Source: Thuidium tamariscinum (lineage: Eukaryota; Streptophyta; Bryopsida; Hypnales; Thuidiaceae). From it: a DNA stretch of 64,000 nucleotides. Location of the stretch: positions 25,870,347-25,934,346 of the forward strand of contig OX344753.2 in NCBI GenBank assembly GCA_947034885.2. The letters run 5' to 3'. A program made the translations under genes and the position numbers. Positions 1 to 11,550 of this stretch are shown piece after piece. Each line of letters begins with the position of its first letter. Positions within the stretch are counted from its first letter, which is position 1. The notes below the pieces were generated by a model. That model saw only the letters and a list, made by a program, of their open reading frames with translations, was not told the DNA's origin and searched no databases.

Positions 1-3000
1 ATCGGAAGGATGATGTGGCATTGGATTGGACTTCATAGCTTGGTGGCTAGAATTTCATCTATGATTTGATCTAGCATGCTTAAAAGATGTAAAAATGTCT
101 ACTAGAGGACTCATGTTACGCTGCAAATGCACACATTATGTAAAAATATGTATTATATTTGTTATATATTTAATTTTGGTGATCATTGATTATTATAATA
201 TAATAAAAGACATGACATCATTGGAAGTGGCTTCACAATGACACGTTCTCATTGTTGTAACAAATAAACATTACAAAGAAGGATACATTCAAGAACTTCA
301 TTGATTTTCATGTTTTGTTTTTTACTATAGTTTATAGTATGTTGAACAAGAGGATTTTATTTATTTTTAAGATGAAGAATCTCAACTGAAGGATGAATTT
401 GAATTTTCTTTGCCACAACTATCAAGTGACCATTTATTGTTGTTGGATCTTGCATTGCTACATAAACAATTATAAGATGATGTTGGGTCGTCTCAACCAT
501 CAAAGCAACTTTGTATGGAACAACAATGGCATGAGATGCTCAGTTTGTATTATTTTAAGTATGTGGTATCTTCATGGCGAAGCCTCCCTGGCCTCTGGAT
601 TATTTCATTAGACGTATTGTATTTGAAATACTAGATTACATTTCTTATTGTACTTATAAATAATGAGAATGATATTTGCATGCATATATAGGTTTAAACG
701 ATGATCAATATTATATCATAGTTAGGCTTTGAAGGGGAATCGCAGTCACTAATGATGGTTGGAAAGGCCATTGAATCTTTTAACAAAGGTGGATTGTATA
801 GATTATGTTATTGCTACTATTAAATGTATTTTTAAGCTTTTGCAAATAGAATGATATTTGGATTGAAGCTCTATTTTCTTAAAACTCTATTAGATATAAA
901 TTAATTTTTAGTTTTTAATAACATACTTAGAATATTTATTTACTTTAATTTTGTGTGTAAGAAGTTGTAGAAGAGAGATAAATAAATAGTTTGCTTTCTA
1001 GTGCATTTGAGGTTAATTATTTTCTAGCTAAGGATATAATATTAGTTTTATAATCAAAATAAATGACCAATGGATGATAAAAGAGCTACATGAGGTCATT
1101 GTAAGAAAACATGAACGATTTCCTTGTCACAATTGAAATCATTCTCTTGTTGTTTCTATAACTTTTGAAGGACAAGTCTTATGAACATGAAATTTTATTG
1201 AACATCTCTAATTTTATAGTAATTAGATTACATATTTTTTACAAATTAATAAAATCATCTTATACTTTAAAACTATTTTTGTTAATTTGTCACAAATTGA
1301 GGTATAGGAGTTTTCACTACGTTATGAGTCCCCAAATTTAATGATCTAGATCTCAAACTTTCATATTCTATTTGTATAGTAGGAAAGCATGTATCTACCA
1401 AAGGAAATTTGAAAATGTATTATTTTATGCCCTCTACATAAGTACAAAGAGCACTCCCTTTGTACTTAATTTTTATCATTGAAGATGATTTTTAGATCAT
1501 TATTTTGGTAAAAACTCATCACCATCAACTCTTCCCAAATGGCCAATTTTTAGTTTGAAAAAAAATTCTTTCCCTATTTATTATATAATTTAAAATGTGA
1601 AATTACTATGATAGTGACTATTTTCATGAGATTTTGCACTTTTTCAATTCACTTACTTAGAGAATTTTTCTATATGTTTCCTTTTTAGGGTACCTTCTTT
1701 TAAATATATATATAGATCAAAACAAAGTAGTAGAAGCCAATTTTGACATGCTTATAGTTCCTTTTGGAGGTCCTTTTGAAATTTTCAAGGAATATTTTGT
1801 TCAAAAACTTCATCAACTTCATCAATTAAAATTGTTCAAAGTTGTTAATATTGACCAATTCTATTCAAAATATTATAACTTTCAATAGAAAAGTTCCTAA
1901 ATTCTCTATTTTGAATCTCACCAAAGGACCAAAAAGTACTAGTTATATGAGGTTTTTAATGCTTAATTAAAATAAAATGATGATATAATAGACAATAAAA
2001 TGCTTTAACATGAGACTAACATCTATGATTCTTAAAGCATAATTTGTTAAGACAAATCTATTCAAATTTGAGATTTTAAATCAATAGTTGTCCCCCAAAA
2101 GCAATGGTTATGTCAAAATTGGTTCCTATTACCTCATTTAAACCCATATATATATATCTCATATTTTCACTTAATTTTTTTTTAAATTCCAATTTTAAAG
2201 TAATCACAAAGCAAAAAAATGAGTACTATAAAAAACGCTACGTTTTTTGAACACTCTTTCTTGCAATGACCCCATGGTCAAGATATGGATTGATAGTCAC
2301 TTGACTTGTATGGTTAAGGGAAGAGATAAGGTAGGCATTAGAAGAAATTGGAGGGCAATGGAGGGTTGTTTCAAGTCAGTTCCCGAAACGGTTTCCAATA
2401 TCACTAGCTATTGTCAGGCCAACATTAACCCAAAAAATAAATAAATAAATTGGGGTCTTGAAATATGAAAAAAGTCCAAAAATAATTTTTTTATATTTAC
2501 TTTTTAATGACGTGGCAACCTCTTGACAACATAAGATTCTTGTTTTCGCAGTCTGGGAACCCACAGTCTTCCAATGCCCTCAAATTTCATCTAATAAGAT
2601 AAGGTAGGAAATAAGGTGGAAAGGAAAAGGGCATTATTCATTGTCTCTTTTGTTGTTGTTGAAAAGGTTTAAATGTTTGAGAAGCCATTGTATAGTATTT
2701 GGAAAATTTTGGAAAATTCTTATATGAAAATTTGAAGAATTGTGTATCATAGTGTTATATTTCTAAGAAAATTTCACTTTTTTTCATTTGGGGTTGTCAT
2801 TGAAGAGTTGTCTTAGTTTGACTAGAAGGTTTATTATCTTCTATGAAAGAGGATTGAGATTTTGACCCACCATAGAAAATAAACAATTCTTTTATTTACT
2901 AGGAAACTTTGAGAGAGTTTGGGGAATATTTATAATTTTCTATTAATATAATTCATCCTACTTAGAATTCACATGAATGAATTATGAATATCAAAGTAAA

Positions 3001-3960
3001 GAGAGGCTTGTTGCCCTCACTTTCTAAGGGCCGAAACTTCAAGAGAAGTCATAGAAGGTGGGCAAAGTGTTAGAATGAATTGAGATTTGGAGGAGAACTA
3101 AAAATTTGTATTAACTTTCTCAAAAGTTATTATTCATTTCAATTGGACTGTTGAAGCAATGGTGACACTAATTCAAAGTTCAACTAAGAAGTTGTAATTG
3201 AAGTTGGAGTGGAGAGAATTTTGAAGGCTTGTGAATTGTGACTTGTAGCTTTCATTTTTTTGTAAATTTTTTTGTTGTAGATAGCATAGGTCATACCATT
3301 ACTTAACTTCATTTTATGTTATAGTGATGAAGTGGGGTTAATGGCTTACATGGTCAAGAGTTGCCTTGTTTTCACGGTGAAGTTGGATTGATGACTAACA
3401 GACTAAGAGTTTAAAAGTTTAGGAGCCAAATTCATTGACGATATCTCATAGTATATTGCCAATTCTACTTGTCATGTATCCTATGGTTTTTAAATCCTAC
3501 CTTCATTTGTGAACCACCCTAAAGCCCCCAAAAGATAGGCCAACGGGGAGCAATTTTGCATTAGTGTAGAAGATTCAACAATCAAGATTGATAATTTCTA
3601 TACTACTACGAATTTTTCTATTCTTAAGTCATTCCTTATAGTAGCCAAAATATCTATGATTCCCCAAGGTAAACCTCTCTCTATATAACACCACTAGACT
3701 ACTACTCCAAATAACCTTCTACTTTTTCAAAACTTTATAGTTAGAATTTAAGTTTTTTTATCAATGGAAGCACATTCAAAAGTATTTTGAATAGGTGTAA
3801 CAAAATTTAAATTTAGACATTGGACGATAAAAAGATTGTTTCAAAAGCATGCCAAAAGACGAAAACTATAGAGGCATTGGCTAATTACACTTATGAATGC
3901 AAAATTTGGTCAAGTACTTGTCATTAGGGAAGACTTGGCCCAATGCCACCCAATGCAACG
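1..3960. other. AT-rich intergenic DNA, no gene seen
   Basis: No open frame here looks like a protein; all are short and low in complexity. The stretch holds part of a dispersed repeat (about 1,150-1,800, entered separately), a short TA microsatellite near 2,143-2,156, and a segment near 2,505-2,580 that resembles 50,090-50,165 (a shared GACGTGG motif and the phrase GGGAAC..CACAGT). Nothing else is recognisable. Confidence 0.6.
1150..1800 (+). repeat. Dispersed repeat, copy 1 (partner 46,240-46,870)
   Basis: This segment and 46,240-46,870 align in the same orientation through many short shared blocks, for example TTAATGAT.TAGAT, GTCTATTTGCATAGTAG-like, AAGAT.ATTTTTAGATCATT and TCACCAT.AA.TCTTC.AAATGG. 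Divergence is high, with many indels, so the copies are old. No coding capacity, target-site duplication or terminal repeat could be defined. Family unknown. Confidence 0.6.
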
Positions 3961-3967
3961 ACGTTAG

Positions 3968-4304
3968 TTTGTGAGCCTAAAAGCATGAGCTTGCGAGGTG
4001 TGAGTGTAGGTTTTGTGAGCCTAGAGAATTAACCAAAAAAAATTGTGAATTTTTTAAGCCAAGAGAAAAAAAAAGTGAAGTCATTTAAAAAAAATCTATT
4101 TATAGTAAAATTTCAGCTTTATGACCGTGGACCTATGACCGTGGAAATGTGGTTAATGTATTTTAAAATTTCAAACCCAACTATCTCCAAAGGGTCTTTC
4201 AATACCTTCCAAAAAAAATTTGAATTTTTGAATTTTTTTTTGAGGTTCAAAATCCAGAATCTAATAAGGAGTTTTAGAGGGTGATGGAGTCGTGGGAAAA
4301 AAAA

Positions 4305-4338
<34 letters not shown>

Positions 4339-4770
4339 CCTACTTTATCACCCTGAAATTGATCTCTCGGTACCGAGAGAAGGTTTTCGAGGGTGAAAAG
4401 TCGCAATAAAAATGAACTAGTAACATAGTCGGAAAAAAATGAAAAAAAAGTTTTGAGAGCTCCAAAGCCCTCTACTTCCAAACCCCTTTCAATATCAAGA
4501 GGGATTTTGGAGAGTGATGAAGTTGCAAAAAAAATTTGAAAAATAAAAAAAGGACTAAAAAAATTGAAAAAAATTGAAATTTTTTTTTTGAAAAGAAAAG
4601 TTTTGAAAGTCACAAATTTCAAATCTCATGAAGGGGATATAAGATATAGAGTCCAAAATTCTTAAAGCACGGTAATAGGTCCATGCCCTAAAAATCACAA
4701 AAAATTTCACCAAAAATTCTAGGCTCACAAGCTCACAAGCTCATAGGCTTACGCTCACAGGCTCACAAAA
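3968..4770. repeat. Inverted-repeat element with GTGAGC-rich ends
   Basis: The left end (about 3,968-4,030) is rich in GTGAGCCTA and ATGAGCTT units. The right end (about 4,715-4,770) carries the complement, TAGGCTCACAAGCTCA and relatives. The arms are built from a short reiterated GTGAGC-type unit. The interior is low-complexity A/T sequence with a long T tract. A related shorter element lies at 55,610-55,839. It is probably a MITE-like foldback element; no clear target duplication was found. Confidence 0.55.
4307..4338. repeat. Poly-T tract of 32 bases
   Basis: An uninterrupted run of T follows a shorter A run. It produces the long but meaningless Phe/Lys-rich frames in this area. It could be a reverse-transcribed poly(A) tail on the minus strand, but no retroelement body is recognisable next to it. 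Confidence 0.9.
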
Positions 4771-5756
4771 TAGCATCCCCGCCAATGCTCCAATACTTGC
4801 AATGCCAAGAAGCAAACCTTTAACAAGTTTAGGAAGTCAATAATTGTTATTGGCAATTAGAAAGGAAGTAAAAGGTTGTAGAATAGAAAGAAGCCAAGGC
4901 AAGTATGGGGTAACTGCAAAAAATACTTGTGTTATTTACAATATTATCAATTGTTATAGAACAATAAATTTTTAGCCATAACTTTTGGGTTTTACATTCA
5001 AAGTACTCAAAATTAATAAATATGGCACGTAAGACTATTATCCAAATTAATTTTTTTAAATATTTATTAAAAAAATTATCAATTTATAAATAATTCCCAA
5101 ATAGGTGTCATCATAGTCATTAGGATAATGCTATTTAGGATTCAAGTGAAATAATTTCAAAACTAAAAGTTGAGATTTGAGGATTTCTATAATGATCACA
5201 TATATTGATATCATTTACTAAAAAAATTATTATATTTCCATTTGGTAAATGTATTCAAATGACATTATATTTGTATCAACAAAGGAATAATAGAATTTTT
5301 TCTATCATCATATAAATTTTTAATTAGAAGGTCAATTAATTTGAAAACAAATTAAAATTTTGAATTTTTTCTAAAAATACAAGTGTGGAAAGATCTATTA
5401 TTTTGACATTTGAAATTTCTCTGTTTTGTGCATAACTTTTGGAGAATATATTTTTAGATTCAAGTTTTTCAGAGTATTTTGTACAAAAGTTCCATTAATT
5501 ATTCTATTTATCTTTTCATTTATAAAAATCTAATTTTTTTCCCTATACAACACTACAACTACAACACAACAAAATTAGAAAGTGTCTAGAGAAATTGCCT
5601 ATAAGCTACACAACCAAAATTTCTATTTTGTTTTAATGATGGGTAAAAGGTGACAAAATCAAGAATACATCAACATTTAGTGTAGACAAGACACGTTACC
5701 ATATACATTATAACAAAAAGAAAAAGCTAAGGCAAATGAAAAAGAGTCACAAGAAT
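4771..5756. other. AT-rich intergenic DNA, nothing recognised
   Basis: No coding frame, structured repeat or terminal repeat was recognised between the GTGAGC element and the CACTA element. Confidence 0.5.
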
Positions 5757-5759
5757 AGA

Positions 5760-7455
5760 CACTACAAGGGAAATTGCGTCCTATTTGACAGTAATTTTGA
5801 TAGAATTTTGTCAACTCTGTTGTAGATTAGGAGTACCTGTTTGGATACTTTTTTGACAGGATTATGTCAATTTGGTTGTCAATTAGGACAAAGATACACG
5901 TCAGCAAGTCTTCCTCTCACTCCTTTGCCACCGTGGATTTTTTTTCACGTCACTTATTCTAAAAAATTATTTTTCAAGAATTTCATAAAATAGTTGAAAT
6001 AATAGCCAGAAAAAAAATTAGATGAAATATTGTCAAATGAACGATAAATCTTTAAATGAAATAATTTTAAATGATTTAATTTTTTAAATTTTTTTTAATC
6101 AAATTTCATGAATGTTGATCAAAATAAATTAAGATCATGGAGTTAATTTATTTACTAAGTTGTTTAACTCCATGAACCATTTGTATTTTGTGAAATGAAT
6201 GAAGAAGAAAAGCTCCTTGTATATATGTACGGAGGTAGGAGGTCGACCAACCCATATGGGATATATAAATTCTTGAAGTTGTAAGCACTCATAGTTAAAT
6301 TAAAAACCCAAAATTTTGTATTAAAACTAAGATTTCAGACCTCATTTAAGTATAGTAGAATGTTTTTTTTCAAAAACCTTTGCACTAAAACTAGTTAGAA
6401 TATGAATTTGAGTTTCAAGTGCAAAAATTTGTTTGACATTTCAAGTTTCCAATCAAAAGTTATAGATAGATTTCAAAGAAGAAGTTTGAAAAAATATAAT
6501 AAAAACAATTTCGAACACCTCTTTGAAATTCCATAGCTTTTGATTGGAAACTTGAAATGTCAAACGGATTTTTGTGGGAAAAACTTTAATTGATTTCCTA
6601 ACTAATATTAGTTCAATTTATTCTTTTAAAACACATTATACTATGCCTAAATGAGGCTTGAAGTCCTAGTTTTAATACAATTCCTATTTTTAACTTAACA
6701 CTTCAGACCTCATTTAGGCATAGTATAATGTGTTTTTAAAAAAAAAATTGAACTAATATTAGTTAGAAAATCAATTAAAGTTTTTTCCACAAAAATCCGT
6801 TTGACATTTCAAGTTTCCAATGAAAGTTATGGAATTTCAAAGAGGTGTTTGAAATTGTTTTTATTATATTTTTTCAAACTTCCTCTTTGAAAACTATCCA
6901 TAACTTTTGATTGGAAACTTGAAATGTCAAAAGAAAATTTGCATTTAAAACTCCAATTTATATTCTAACTAGTCTTAGTTCAAATCTTTGTGAAAAAAAA
7001 CATTCTACTATGCTTAAATGAGGTCTGAAATCTTAGTTTTAATACAAAATTTTGGGTTTTTAACTTTACTGTGAGTGCTCACAACTTCAAGAATTCATAT
7101 ATCCCACATGGATTGGTCGACCTCCTATCACTCCAAATATATAGAGGGAGCTTTACTCTCGTATAAACAAGTAATGTTGAAGTGTTGATGATGATTGGTT
7201 GAAGATTGCAATGACATTTTGTATCTAAAATAAAAATTATATGTAAAATCTTGTTGGGTTTTTAAGAAGACATTAACCTTGTTAGTCAAAATTGATTGAG
7301 AAATTGACAAGAATTTGACAAACATTGGAATATTGACTGCATTGATAAAGTGCCAACTTTCAAAAGTTGTGGCTATCATTTCGGACATTAGGTTGTCATT
7401 TCGGATACTTTTCTGTCAAATTTTTTGTAGACTAGGGCCTATTTCCCTTGTAGTG
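5760..7455. mobile_element. Non-autonomous CACTA (En/Spm-type) transposon
   Basis: The element begins CACTACAAGGGAAAT and ends with the exact complement. It is flanked on both sides by the 3-bp duplication AGA (5,757-5,759 and 7,456-7,458). CACTA termini with a 3-bp target duplication define this superfamily. Subterminal TGTCAA/TTGACA motifs recur at both ends (about 5,785-5,885 and 7,385-7,425), as expected for transposase-binding subterminal repeats. At 1,696 bp it has no transposase frame, so it would depend on an enzyme encoded elsewhere. Most of the interior is a large palindrome, entered separately. Matching termini and the intact duplication suggest it is not very old. Confidence 0.92.
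6208..7155. repeat. Nested palindrome inside the CACTA element
   Basis: The outer arms, from AAGCTCC..GGAGGTAGGAGGTCGACC at 6,208 to its complement ending near 7,155, fold about a centre at roughly 6,682. Each arm is itself an imperfect inverted repeat: the block TTGACATTTCAAGTTTCCAA appears near 6,432 and 6,800, and its complement near 6,540 and 6,915. The region is therefore four related units of about 220 bp in alternating orientation, a palindrome made of palindromes. Confidence 0.9.
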
Positions 7456-7458
7456 AGA

Positions 7459-8870
7459 GTTACTATTTGAAGAAAATTGAATAAAGACAATATTTTAGAG
7501 AGTTGACTAAGATGGAAAAGATTAACACTATCATTGAAACTTTCTTCTATTTAATCTCAAGAGTACACCAACTCAATTTTAGAGGGTAATGGACTAAGAT
7601 TTGACTAGCTTATTATTTGCTAGATGTTACACTAATGATACTATCATCTTTAATAGTAGTCTATAGGAACATATAAAGCATTCATAGGTAGTGTTTGAAC
7701 TACTATAATAGTTAAAATTGCACTTATTGATCATTATAAATGAAGGTTTTTTAGTAACAAATTACCATATAAATTGGGCCATATGATTTTGCCAAGGGAT
7801 TTTGGAATATAGCAAGTAAGATTAGTTGCTTTGCAAATAATTCTAGCATCCATTGATGTGACACAACTTCAATTTTTTTTGGTTTGGCAAATTGCTATTG
7901 TTTCTTTTTCATGAATGTTTAGCTTGATTGCTATGTTGATTGCCAAGCCCCATTGGCAATTTTTTTTGAGAAAGAACTAGCCATAGAATTGGGGTTGTGA
8001 GTAGTAATAAATCTTTCATATATTGGAGTAGAAGTTGGATTCAACTCATACGCTTTGATAGCTAGATGCTACTAGACAATTTCAATTGTATACAAATTGA
8101 AAAGCAATAGGATTAGAATTAATCTTGGCACAAAAAGATGATGCAAAACAGAAATATATCACTTACAATTGCAATAAAGCTTATCAACTTTAGATGTAAA
8201 GATCATCTAAAAGAAATTAGTATATCTATCTTCAATGTAATACAACAAATAACCATCAATGTTAAGGATATATAAAGGATATATTGTCTAGAGATATTTT
8301 ATTACTTGAAGCCAAGAATGGACTAAAGTATTGGAAGTGTTATAAGAATTGTTCTCCATGTCATTTTTTGATCAAGAATTCTATACATATAGAATTGGTT
8401 ATTGTGCTAGTTGGCCTTCCATGTTTTGTATCTGGTAGAAAAAAAAATAGCTACTCCATGTTGTTGTATGACTAATGTTAACATGGATGGCATATGGCAT
8501 GCTTGATGCCAACTTAATTTCAAATTTTCTTTCTCGGAATTAGACTTGTCTTCCATACAAAAAGTCTTTCAATCAAATGAAATTTGTTGATAAGAGCTAA
8601 AGGACTTTTGGAGAGTGGCTATGTGTTGAGGTGATGAAATTTTCATTCAATTAATAGGTACTAGTAATGGCTTTACGATTTCAAGTTATAATGAGATTGA
8701 CCATATATGGTGTGATGTGGGAACATGAAAAGTGAACTTTAGGCAAGTTGCTTAGTAAGCAAGGTAAATAACTTCATCTTGGCAAAAAATTTCAATTTCT
8801 AATAGAGGAATTAAAGGTTCTTACCAAGAATAAGGTATTTACAATATAGGAGTAGTACTAATGAGATAAT
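7459..8870. other. AT-rich intergenic DNA, no gene seen
   Basis: Only short frames with no recognisable protein. No terminal repeats were found. Base composition rises sharply in GC at about 8,870, where the island holding the decayed gene begins. Confidence 0.5.
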
Positions 8871-9353
8871 TAGGTTAAAGGGGACCTATAAGGGTTTCCG
8901 TTCCAAGTGGAAACTGGAACTAGATTGGGATCCAGAGGAACCCTAAACCCCTCGGAAAACATTGGATTTGGATGCAAACTCAATCCCTATGATATCGGAC
9001 GCCATATCGAGAACCAGCCAGATACTTTAAATGTCCAATGGCACTATCGAAAGTGACGGGGAGTCGTTGCTAATTAGTACTTTCCACAATGATTAGGAAA
9101 ACGGGAACCCTAATCAATGGGAGGAGAGTATTTAGGGGGGAAAGTAGGGCCAACCCTCCCATTCTTGTTTTCACCCATTTGAGTTGATTCTTGCTAGAGG
9201 CAGAGGAACTGAGTTAGTAGCGAGAAGGAAAGTGGTGAGAAAGAGAGAGACTTCAGTTTTTAGTTCCAGGAGAGAAGAAAGGCAAAGAGAGTTGAACGGA
9301 GGGTCTTGTGAGGGAAGCCCACTAAGGGAGATTATTGTTTCAAGATAGATTAT
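8871..9353 (+). other. GC-richer leader of the decayed-gene island
   Basis: The composition differs clearly from the AT-rich flanks. A TATTTA box-like sequence near 9,130 precedes a purine-rich leader (repeated GAGAGA/GGAAAG near 9,215-9,300). The stretch runs directly into the decayed reading frame at 9,354. It is probably the promoter and 5' untranslated part of that gene or element. No long terminal repeat could be matched to the far side of the island. Confidence 0.4.
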
Positions 9354-11550
9354 TAGCTTCTAAGAACAATAGTGAAGGCAGAAGGGGATGGGGCACCACA
9401 CATCAAGTACAAGACGGTCCATCCGGTGATCGCCAAGGATGAAGGCGAGCAGAAGGAACTGGAAGAGGATCTTAGGCAGATTGGGTGTGTTGGATTTTTG
9501 TGTCAACCCTAGAGCTTGCGGGACGAGGAGATGATCCAAGAATTCACCCAAAAGCAGTCAAATGAATGGGACAAGACTCCCCGAGCACTCCCCAACAAGT
9601 GGATCCTCAAGATTTGGAAGAAGGTGTATGACTTTCCATGCGAGGGAGAAGGGATGGCTTCCCGACCTGCCAAGTTCGCAGAGGATATATTTGCACATCC
9701 CCCAAACCCTAAAGATGACTACACAGTAGTCGATTGCAAGAGTGATAGAGAGAGGAGGATGTTGGAGTTCCACTAGAAGAAAAACGCAGAAATCCCTGTT
9801 TATTTCAACAAAACATGTCAGGTAGATTGTGTTGAGGATGCGTTGCTGAAAACACAAGAAAACGCTGAAAACGCTGAAAAAACGCTGAAAAACACAAAAA
9901 ACGCGTTTTTTTGTGTTTTTTTTGTGTTTTCAGCAACGCAGTCTCAACACAATCTACTTGACGTGTTTTGTTGAAATAAACAGGGATTTCTTCTAGTGTT
10001 CCTACCTACGATCCTATATCCGAAGAGGCCAAACCAATTTATAGTAACATGGGCAAATACTCTCTTTGGGGCATTGAGTGGGGATAGGAAGGTATTTTGG
10101 GGAGAGATAGTAAAGGATATGGTAGCTAAGCTGGTGTCCACCTTAGGAAACACTAAGGCTATCCCTATCGGTCCTTTCCTCTTCCATCTCTATGACCACC
10201 TAAGAACGCTTAGGAGTGGAGAGAGGACGGCTTACAGAGTTGCGGCCACAATGTTAAAGTTAAACATCACCCCCCCACAAGAGAAAGAGAGTGAAGAAAG
10301 AAAGAGAGGACTGGATGAGTAATCCGGGAGAGGCTCATCCGAGAGGTATAGAGGATCTTCAAAGAAAAAGAGGGACTTTGAGAGGATTCCAGCCTCGGCC
10401 AAGAAGAAAGGGCCTACGGATGAGAGGAAGGATTCCCCGAGACCAAAAACAAATCGAGATGATCCACTATGGAGGATTATTAGAGACCTAAAGGGGGTCT
10501 AAAGGAGTTGGATACTAAGAGGGGAGTTGGACATTGAAAGGGGAGTAGTCCGTAAAGTATGTGGGCTATTCAGTGGGATCGAGATGTCTAAACTCGGGAA
10601 AAGGATAGAGTCCCTGATTTTGGAGAACAATTCCCAAAAATGGGAAATCTGGATTGAGGAACTCACAGAGAAAAACCAGGATCTCCAATGGTAGTTGGAG
10701 AAGAAGAATGAGGAGAGTGTTGCAGTGAAGAAACTTAACTTAGAGTAGGAGGCGAAGATGAAGACTGTCTAGGATTTTGTAGTGAATTCTGGGGATGTGG
10801 TGAACAAGGCCAAGTTATTCAATGAGGAAATTCACAAGGCCAAACTGGATGCAGCAGCTAAGGCAGTGACAGTACTGGACTGCTAGTAGAATACTCCGAG
10901 GGGATGGAAAAGCTGCTCTACGAGATCCGAGACGTCTTGCAACAATCGGGTTACTAATTTCTCGATTCGCGTAAGGCTGAGGAAGCGGGATGCAAGGAGG
11001 AGGCAATACAAAGCCGGAAAATCGAGGTAAGGTCCCCTCTAGCACCAGAGAAGTCCAGAGATCCAGTGGTTGAAGATAAGACACCTGCAAAAGAGCTAGT
11101 TCTCCCATCCAATTTCTCCAGTAGAAGAAGGATTCACGCATGGTTTCGGATCCAAGGGAGTATTCCAGAAGATGGGATCTAAATTTGAAACGCCCCCAAG
11201 CAAGGGGTCCAAGTGCTCTCTGAAGGTTCCCAATACCACAAAGAGGAAGATCACGGCCAAGCAGGTAAGGAAGGTGTCCTCAAAGAGTCACTATTCGAAT
11301 CTCCAGATAACTCCACCAAGAAGGGAAGATGGTCGAGATCGGAACGAAATTGGAATTGGAATCGGAGTCAAAATCGGAGGAGGAATCCAATCTAGTTATG
11401 ATGTCTTCCAAGACTTTTAAGGGGAAGACTACGACTCCAACAAAAAGAAAAGTGGCAGGTAGTTCAAAGTCGTTTGCAAGTAGAAAACAACTACCTAGGA
11501 AAGAGGCCGCCAAGAGTGAGGAACCCTCTCCTAAAAAGGCTAAGAAGTAG
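9354..11550 (+). pseudogene. Decayed unknown gene, possibly gag-like transposon protein
   Basis: One reading frame (first base divisible by three) runs from about 9,357 to 10,880 with protein-like composition, then shifts frame several times to a TAG at 11,548-11,550. In order it shows: an acidic N-terminus; a globular Trp/Phe-rich region (about 9,516-10,240, with WILKIWKKVYDFP and FGALSGDRKVFWGE); a charged Lys/Arg/Ser linker; a Glu/Lys-rich coiled-coil-like part (about 10,560-10,860); and a basic tail ending KKAKK. Seven in-frame stops are all TAG or TAA (9,510, 10,320, 10,500, 10,692, 10,746, 10,770, 10,955), which fits CAG/CAA or TGG codons hit by cytosine deamination. At least three frameshifts follow 10,880. 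A CACTA MITE splits it at 9,771. I do not recognise the family. The layout of globular domain, coiled coil and basic tail would suit a retroelement gag or a transposon accessory protein, but that is inference. Confidence 0.65.
9771..9998. mobile_element. CACTA-type MITE inserted in the decayed gene
   Basis: The element is 228 bp and largely palindromic. It starts CACTAGAAGAAA and ends TTTCTTCTAGTG, with the 3-bp duplication TTC at 9,768-9,770 and 9,999-10,001. The arms pair over about 100 bp (AGATTGTGTTGAG, GTTGCTGAAAACAC and complements). The loop holds short AAACGCTG repeats. Element plus duplication is 231 bp, a multiple of three, so the host frame is the same on both sides. The terminal CACTAG itself supplies an immediate in-frame TAG. 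Its termini differ from those of the other two CACTA elements in the window, so it is a separate family. Confidence 0.92.

Noticed and set aside
4119-4622. A 167-aa minus-strand Lys/Phe-rich frame.
   Set aside because: It is produced by A/T runs including a 32-base T tract; composition is not protein-like.
9510-10957. Reassignment of TAG/TAA to glutamine, suggested by stops only of these types in one frame and TGA as the stop of both intact genes.
   Set aside because: The 963-residue kinesin-13 and 785-residue COG3 contain no in-frame TAG or TAA at all and use CAG/CAA for glutamine. The decayed frame also has frameshifts. Deamination in a silenced pseudogene explains it.
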